DNA of 64,000 nt from Cladobotryum mycophilum (Eukaryota; Ascomycota; Sordariomycetes; Hypocreales; Hypocreaceae). The position numbers and the translations under genes were made by a program. The DNA lies in the NCBI GenBank assembly GCA_036429605.1, contig CM071589.1:1798001-1862000 (forward strand). The letters are read 5' to 3'. The notes beneath the pieces are model-generated. The model saw only the letters and a list, made by a program, of their open reading frames with translations, searched no databases and had not been told where the DNA came from. Shown one piece after another: positions 57,169 through 64,000 of this stretch. Every line of letters starts with the position of its first letter. The first letter of the stretch is position 1.

Positions 57169-60100
57169 GCGACCTTTCGACCGACTGCTTCGGCTTCAGA
57201 GAGAAGCTGGACATTGGGACCCGAAGAGTGAGGGGTGGGCTAGAGCCAGCTGCAATTGTTGGGCCCTACCTCCGGTCCTGAGAAGAAGAAAGATGGATCA
57301 CGACGGATACGATACCACCAATACAGGAGGGAGGCGATTTTCTTTATTTTTTTTAATTTATTTATCTTGTTGGATGAATTACCGATATTGTTACATGATG
57401 CAGCATCCAGCACAGAATTAATCATACCGGTCCCTGAATCGGCGAATGGAGTATGAAAACAACCAAATGAAAAAGAGGTATAATTTTGCGGCGCCGGATT
57501 TTCTACAACATCTGTACTGCTACTATCTATCGCTTTTTACCACATTTAGTGAGGATATATCATGGAGGCGTTTTACTTTACCAACTCAACATATGATCTT
57601 TATCAAAATACCAATATTCAAATTCTTCGACTCATTCCAATACGACTACCAGTACCGGCGGCGTCGTCATGAATATTGCCTTACTCCGCGCCGAAGTTAC
57701 GAGAAAAGGGGAAGACTGGCCGCTTGTGTGTTTCAAAGCGCCGGGCAAACTACTTTCTACACTGCCAATTATGTCACCTTCTTCTGTCTTGTCTGGATTT
57801 AAAAAGCAAGTTTATGGCAGAATGTATTGTTATATAGCATCGCAGGGTTCTTATTGGTAACAATGGTGGATTGGATATGTCTATTGTTCATTCATGTGCC
57901 CCCCACCCCCTTCGCATCTCGTTGGTTGTTGCTGTTTTTTTTTTGCTCCACGCCATCAGACCGTGGCTTCTAGATGAATGGGATTCAAGACAGGAAGAAA
58001 AGGGGAGATGACTAGAAGCTAATGTCTCTTTGTATGGGGGCGAGAAGGGAATTCTGGCCTTGTGGCGCTGGCCTTTACAACGAAGGACGGACTGACTGCA
58101 TTGGTGCTCGGGGACTACGATGGAGGTTTTTTTGGTTTGGGAGGATGTCGTGAGTTGTGTATCTAAGTGAGTTGTGGCCATAGCCATGGCCATGCCCAAA
58201 ATTTACATATCGTCTAGTGTCCAGCAGTCTCATGATCAAGTCTCTGTGCTTTGTCAAGGCGTATGCTGCCCCCCAGTGACATCTAGCTCGAGCTCGTTAT
58301 GAAGTCTAGGGGGACAGCCTCTCGGAGACCCCTCGTCCTGAAGTCTTCATTAGCTGCAACGGCGGCGATCATCCCGTGCAAGGCGTTGGAGCGGCCGGGA
58401 CGCCGTCGACGCAACAAAGGGGTCCTTTTCAGGGCTTTTGGGGGACCGGACTATCAAGCTCGCCAAGAGGGAGCCAGTCAGAGAGCTGATTTGAGCTGCT
58501 GTCTTGGGGTTTCTTACTAGGCAGAGGGGGAGGGGCATCTACAGACTTTTGCTTGGCTATGGCTATGGCTACGGCTATGGTGGTGGTTGTGGTAGTTAAG
58601 AAAAAAACGTCGCCGGCCCTACTTTAGCCAGAAACGCACATTCACGCATCGACCGCACGGACGCACTTTTTTTGGGGGGGGGGGGTGGTTTGACAGGTTG
58701 TGGATTTTTGATTTCTTTTGGTTTGTTTATGTGTGTATATGTATGAAAGTTGGAGTGAAGAGTGAGAGTTGGATGGGGGAGGGGGTTCTACTGGTGATGT
58801 GAGGTTTTGATAGGAGTGCGTGCGTGCGTGTGTCTTGTGCATATGGGGATTGGGTGGTACGATGGGGGATGGAGACGGTGATGGAGATGGAGGGGTGGGC
58901 GTCTATTGTTGAGACATGCATGATTGTAGTACCGGCGTTAGTTATGTCGATATTTAGGTATCTACTACGGAATAAATGTAGATACATGCATGACTAGATA
59001 GATGTCTGGTAAAAGGCCAAGAATGCTGCCAAGCTCGGGGGGGATACAGAATTGCTTGGAGAGTGAAGTTCTAGACAATTGTGAAGAAGAGAAGATAGGA
59101 GAAAAAAGGCATCAAGGTTAACGTCTTGTCAGATTATAAAGCCGATTGCTGTGGTCTCTTTCTACATAGCCTCCTCATGCAGCCTTGTTCGTCAGCAAAA
59201 AATGGTGCTATGCTTTATAGTTACCCATGGGGGGCATTGGGAGGCATCCATCCATCCATCCATCATCATCATCAATCGTACGATTCTTCAAGTAAAAAAA
59301 AAAAGAGAGAGGTAAAAGAATCCCATCTAAAATATTACGTCTATTTTTTTGAGGGGGGCCATCAATGATTCTGCATCTCTGGGACCAATTATATGGATCT
59401 ACCACTGCCACTCCCCCCCATGTATAAAACACGATTCATGAGCTGGCATGCAGTGAGGTGAGTGACACACACAACCCATACCATACCATACCAAATAGAA
59501 TAAAATAACAGAGTAGGTGAATAAACGCCACGTTTTTTGTTGTTGGAACATCCTCTTCTTCTTCTTCTTCTCTCCTCCTCTTCTCTCTCTCTCTCTTCGG
59601 GTTACACAAGTCGTAAAGCCCGCCGCCCTCTCTTCTCATTGGGGAGACTAAAAAAGAAAACAATAGGGCGATTCATGACACGAGTTCGAGGGGGGCCACT
59701 TGATCCAATCAAATAAAACTTGTTTACATTATAACATAAACAAATAGAACAAAACATAACAAAAAGAATATGACAAGTTCTAAGCATGAATCATTGCAAG
59801 TTTGTTTGTTTGTTTGTTTCCTCCTCACAGCCAAACCCTTGGCTCCCGAAACTCAAATCCCCAAGTCCGTTGGCAAGTATCTACATAATAAAAGCAAATA
59901 CTTCACAAAAGAACTTTGTATGTACGGTGTACCGGGGGGGGGGAGAAGATGCCCGGCCGGCATGCCAAATCAAAGGGCGTACGGGCTGAATCAGCTTCAA
60001 AAAGGCATCATCCATGAATCTCAATAATAGCCTTGTACATACAGCATAAATCCATCTCTCTCGTGTGTACTTGGTTATTCATAGGTAAGTAGCTACAACC

Positions 60101-60920
60101 AAAGAAAAACATGAATCTCCGGGGCTTGAGTAATCCGAATCGGCTATCATCTACTAGTCCCATCAGCTTACTACAGATCTTTGGTTGATCCGTAGCCTTC
60201 CTTTGAATCTATGTATATCGAGAGAAAGGGGGGCGGTTTGATGAATCCTTCAAACTTCTACAAGCAGGTTGTTTTTTTCTTTTTCTTGCTTTGCCGCCGG
60301 AGCTTGGCCCTCGGCACTTGGATCTGCAATTGGTTGACATTAGCGAATGGCACTGGTTGATTGGCACTGGTTGATTGGCACTGGGAGAAAACTACCGGAG
60401 CTGAGGCTGCAGAGTCTTGCTCAGGCCCCGAATCCCATTGCCTCATGGGCCGAGATGCAAAGAGGAAATGGAACCGAGGCACGGAGTTGACACACCATTC
60501 TGGTCTAGAAGCCAAAACACGGCCAATCATATATAAAAGCTACCTAGTACTCCGATGAAACACCCATCCCCAATACAGTTACATCAACAACCTCATATCC
60601 AAAACCAGTGGAAAAGAGTTGAGCTCAATCTCTGACATAAAATGTTGAAGCTATCATATCTATGTGGTAGAAGATAAAGTGCATACAGAGATATCCCCTG
60701 CAGCCACAAACATGCCACCATCTGTCATTCCAGTTCCCTACTGCATTTGTCCCAACAAGACGCCGTAACCCATTGAGAATGATATCATCGCTGAAGAAGT
60801 TAAATAAAACAAGCATGCATGCATGCAAAACCCACACACAGATGGAAACGAGTCAAAGATATAAAAAAAGACATAGATCGTTGGTAAGAATAGTTCATAT
60901 ATCACGACACGACCAAACGA
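57169..60920. other. 3.75-kb region between ras2 and OPY2 gene
   Basis: Convergent 3' flanks. It contains a G12 run (58674-58685), a CTTCTT repeat (about 59551-59572), TTTG repeats (59800-59819), an ATCC repeat (59248-59262) and ATACC repeats (about 59475-59493). Open frames overlap in all phases without domain evidence. No gene or RNA recognised. Confidence 0.4.
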
Positions 60921-62235
60921 TTAGTCCTTGGTCGCATGCTCGTCTCCAAATGGGCTGGATCCCCGTTCGGATCTTCCATCCTTTTCGGCACCGTCGTCAA
61001 CGGGGCCGGGTTTCGAGGTTGTTGTGGGTGTTTGCGGGCTTGCCCCGGCTGGTGGATCAGAAAATGGCCCTTGATCGGACTTTGATAGATTTGACGTTGG
61101 CGCCGGAATATTCGCCGTCTGGATGCCCAAAGTTGTCGAAGACACATTTGCGCCTGGATTGCTGCCAAGTTCAACCTTCTTGAGTCCACTTCCCGCCACC
61201 TTGACTACTTGAGCACGAGCCTGGGTAGCTGTGTTGGCATTGTTGAGGAATGTTGAGCCCACGCTAAAGTTGCTCGCTGCGCTCTTGGGCCGGAGGGTGT
61301 ACTTTTCGAAATCGATGCTTGGGACAGGCGGAGTGTTGGGAACGCTGCCGCCACTTGAACCAGGCTTGACACTGACAACCGTTGGCTTGGCTCGCATGCC
61401 AGTTTGTGCTGGTGCCAGAACCTGCGCCTGCTTGCCATATATGGTGGAGGCAATGCTGGATCGCGGGGCAAAGGACGTCCGAGCGTATGATGTTCGGTCA
61501 GAATATCCAGAAATACCGGAATAGGTCGAGTCTCGCAAGTCGCCGGGGACGAAGAAATGCTGATCGTTTTGGACGGTAAGCGTATGGTGCATCGGAATCG
61601 GTGGAACAGGTGGTACAAGGACGTTGGGCGAAGGGGTGGCGCGGTTGGTGACTCCCGGGATGTAGGCGATTTGAATAATGTTGGATGCGCGAGTGAGAAC
61701 CGTAGAGGCAATCGAGTGAACCGTATGAGTTGATGAGCGCCGCGTCATCCGGGAGGCTCCATCCTTTTCGCCGCGGCGACCACCCTCCTGCGCCTCGAAC
61801 ACGGCCTGAGATATTCTTGACCTCTTTGGTTTGATGAGGAATCTCCAAACCAAGTATGTGATGATAGCAATAGCAAAAATACCACCGACAACGCCGCCTG
61901 CTATCGGACCTGCACTTGGTCCACTCCCGCCACTGCCTCCGCCACTATTGGATGGCGATGAATCCTTCATGCAAAACGACTTGGGGCATTGTGAACAATC
62001 GAGAGGGACCGTAAATTGACAACTTTCTCCCGTGTTGCAGGACGGACATTGTAACTTGGATTGATCATCGCATTTGACGCATGCCGGGACTCGGGGTACT
62101 AGTTTTAACACTGACAATACGAATAAGTAGCCGAGTTAGAACAGGGTTTAGGAAGGCTGGAGAGGACGGCGACGACGACCTACTTTCATGCAACTCTGTC
62201 ATGTCCCTCGCCACGAGGTACGGGGTGCGCTTCAT
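60921..62235 (-). CDS. opy2: Opy2, membrane anchor of the HOG/filamentation MAP-kinase pathway
   Basis: Exon 1 is 62235..62184 (start MKRTPYLVARD) and exon 2 is 62110..60921. The 73-nt phase-1 intron has a GTAGGT donor and a TTGTCAG acceptor; 413 aa. The extracellular part (about 28-64) is the Cys module of Opy2 proteins: ACVKCDDQSKLQCPSC, then CQFTVPLDCSQCPKSFC. A Gly/Ser linker leads to one transmembrane helix (about 86-110, GGVVGGIFAIAIITYLVW) followed by KPKRSR. The cytoplasmic tail carries the family blocks SRISQAVFEAQEGG, SIASTIYGKQAQVLAP and PPVPSIDFEKY. In yeast Opy2 anchors Ste50 and thereby Ste11 at the membrane. There is no classical signal peptide in this model; an alternative upstream exon cannot be excluded. 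Confidence 0.85.
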
Positions 62236-62437
62236 TTTGAAATACCGAGATGGTAGTCGAAGTGATATGGACTGTGAGATTCTACCCGGGACTCTAGATG
62301 GTTCCGATGATGGAATTGTCGGCGATGGAGGGCAACGAGGCTGTCAATGGATGGGGTCGATATGGAAGCGGCTGGGTAGCAAGGAGTTCTGCCGCCCTTG
62401 TCTGGCGAATATTCTGCGTCTTTTCGGCTAATAATGC

Positions 62438-62479
<42 letters not shown>

Positions 62480-64000
62480 CGCTTTGCGGTGATACCTGTA
62501 GCGAACAGGATGAGTCGATGGTGGGAAGGGGTTATCGTCGTCGTAATGTGGATGATGATGCGAGACAGAACGAACAAAAGAAAGGAGTGGGAACTGAGTC
62601 TAGCTCGAGCTGGAAAAGAAAAAGGTTGTATCCAAAATATAAACAGTAAAAAAAAAAGATAAAATAACGAGAGTGAAGATAAAAATTGTTAGATTTTTTT
62701 AGGGAGTTTGTTATTGTTTTTTTTTTAAATCATCGAAAAGAATTTCATCATCGGCCTCTGGCGATAAATCAAACGAATGGAAGTGATGACTGGTCGCAGA
62801 TGCGCAGATTTCGGCGGTGCCTGTTGGGGAAGAGGGTTGAACAGAGAGAAGCACGAAGCCAACTGGTGGTGGTGGTGGAGGTTTGAGCGAAAACAAAGAG
62901 CAGGACCCATCCATCCAAGGGAAGGATGGATGCGGGCGGAGCTGACGCTGCATTCGTCAACCTGCAAAGAAGGGCAGAATGGCGACGGAGCCAGGGGTAT
63001 GAAGCAAGCGCTATCCCTTCTCTGGGGCTAGCTCAGGTAATTTATCAGAGGCACACAGTGCGCATCTCTAAACCCCAGCCACCCCTCGTTTGGGGCGTTG
63101 GCAGGGGTCCAGACACTGATTCTGAGCGCTTGAATGGTTTAACAATGGCGCTTTCAATGGGGCTCTGGTTACTTCAGGCGCTTGAAGAGTGTTATCCGGG
63201 CACTTGTCTCACACTGTACTCGTAACGCACAGGGCACAATACTCCACCCACCAGAATCCACATGTTCTTCTGCACCCGTAGATTGTGGCGCTTAAAGTCG
63301 GGTACCATGTGGGTACCTATGAGAGGTCATCATCGCTGGTGATGAGGGAAGAATGAAATATAGATATAAAAATAAAAAAATAAAAATCGAGGGAATAAAA
63401 GGAAATAAGAAAATAAAGAGAGAGAAAGAGAGAAGGCTAAAAATGGTTGAAATCAATTCGTCTATCCATTTCGTAGCGGATGTGGTTCGTCCGCCTGTCT
63501 GTCTTGTTTGTTTGTCTGTCTGGGCTCTCCCTCCTCTCTTAGATCCTTAGTTGGTCCTTTCACTTTACGCGTCAGGGTCGCATTTTAACCTGGAGCTGCC
63601 AAATCCGTATCAACGCAGATTGAATTCACATGCAACGCTTTGATACGCCTGTCAATTAATTGCCTCCAAGCACTCTCTACTCCGTACGAATGAGCGTTTC
63701 AAAAGTCCTCTCTTCTGCAGCCCCTATTTTTGTGCCGCGTCAACCCAATGCTGGATTAGCTAAGGGATGCCCCCTACCTACTATGTATAAGACATTTTTT
63801 TCCTGCTCTTTCATATGTGTTTTCTGTTTTGTTTTGAGCTTTGAAGCTTTTGACATAGTACATCAGGAAGAAAAGAAAGAAGAAAAACCATGACAAACAT
63901 GACCGACATCACTACCCGTACAACCGTAATTGTACTAAAGTCTGCTGCAGGCAAGACTTCTCGCGAGGTCTCTGAGATAACAGGACTTTCTATACGTACA
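62236..64000. other. OPY2 promoter and right-edge intergenic region
   Basis: 1.76 kb upstream of OPY2. A TAG repeat lies at 62438-62479, a TGG repeat near 62866-62880 and one TACTCCGTA word at 63678. Frames here are short and domain-free. No gene reaches the right edge that I can recognise. Confidence 0.45.
62438..62479. repeat. TAG trinucleotide microsatellite
   Basis: About 14 tandem TAG units in the 5' flank of the OPY2 gene. Confidence 0.9.

Overview
The window is nuclear DNA of a filamentous ascomycete fungus, most likely a Sordariomycete and plausibly of the order Hypocreales. The evidence is the gene set: a Ras2-type GTPase, the cortical PH protein ApsA/Num1, the HOG adaptor Opy2, the SIN protein Cdc14, an Ies4-like INO80 subunit and Sam35. 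The gene structure agrees, with few short introns of roughly 50-225 nt, GT-AG ends and CTGAC-like branch points, and long pyrimidine-rich leaders. The species itself is inference.

Layout. 1-1742 (-): N-terminal part of a probable DYRK/Pom1-type kinase leaving the left edge. 5168-6729 (+): PEX24/PEX30-family peroxin with a dysferlin domain. 7144-8514 (-): geranylgeranyl diphosphate synthase. 10852-11801 (+): SIN component Cdc14. 12117-13479 (-): Cys-rich single-pass membrane protein. 14261-15795 (-): indoleamine 2,3-dioxygenase. 17454-18474 (-) and 19260-19779 (-): two unrecognised proteins. 21082-21979 (+): Ies4. 23872-26240 (+): RanBPM/Gid1. 26954-27952 (-): Sam35. 32159-32376 (+): small unknown protein. 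32781-33800 (-): SDR oxidoreductase. 35295-36413 (+): thiol/halide-type methyltransferase. 36563-37509 (-): OTU deubiquitinase. 38295-42339 (-): ApsA. 42509-43055 (-): a tentative spliced gene. 49979-50779 (+): HAD dehalogenase. 56344-57168 (+): Ras2. 60921-62235 (-): Opy2. The gaps at 28-32, 43-50 and 51-56 kb are long and appear gene-poor.

The genes are mostly conserved housekeeping, signalling and polarity functions, not a biosynthetic cluster. Some links can be drawn. Ras2 ends in CIVL, a geranylgeranylation-type CAAX box, and the window also carries the GGPP synthase. Ras2 and Opy2 are near neighbours, and both are known to feed MAP-kinase signalling. The Pom1-like kinase, Cdc14 and ApsA are all polarity, septation or nuclear-positioning proteins.

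The most striking observation concerns the sequence itself. Five genes (peroxin, Sam35, the small protein, methyltransferase, OTU protease) each carry a one-base frame break inside a G or C run of 5-6. In each case one extra G/C restores a family-typical protein. I read this as a recurrent homopolymer contraction, probably consensus error, and I annotate those genes across the break. I found no convincing undescribed multi-gene system. The other leads are a pair of near-identical palindromes upstream of the dioxygenase gene, a spliced small gene upstream of apsA, and two strongly over-represented intergenic words.
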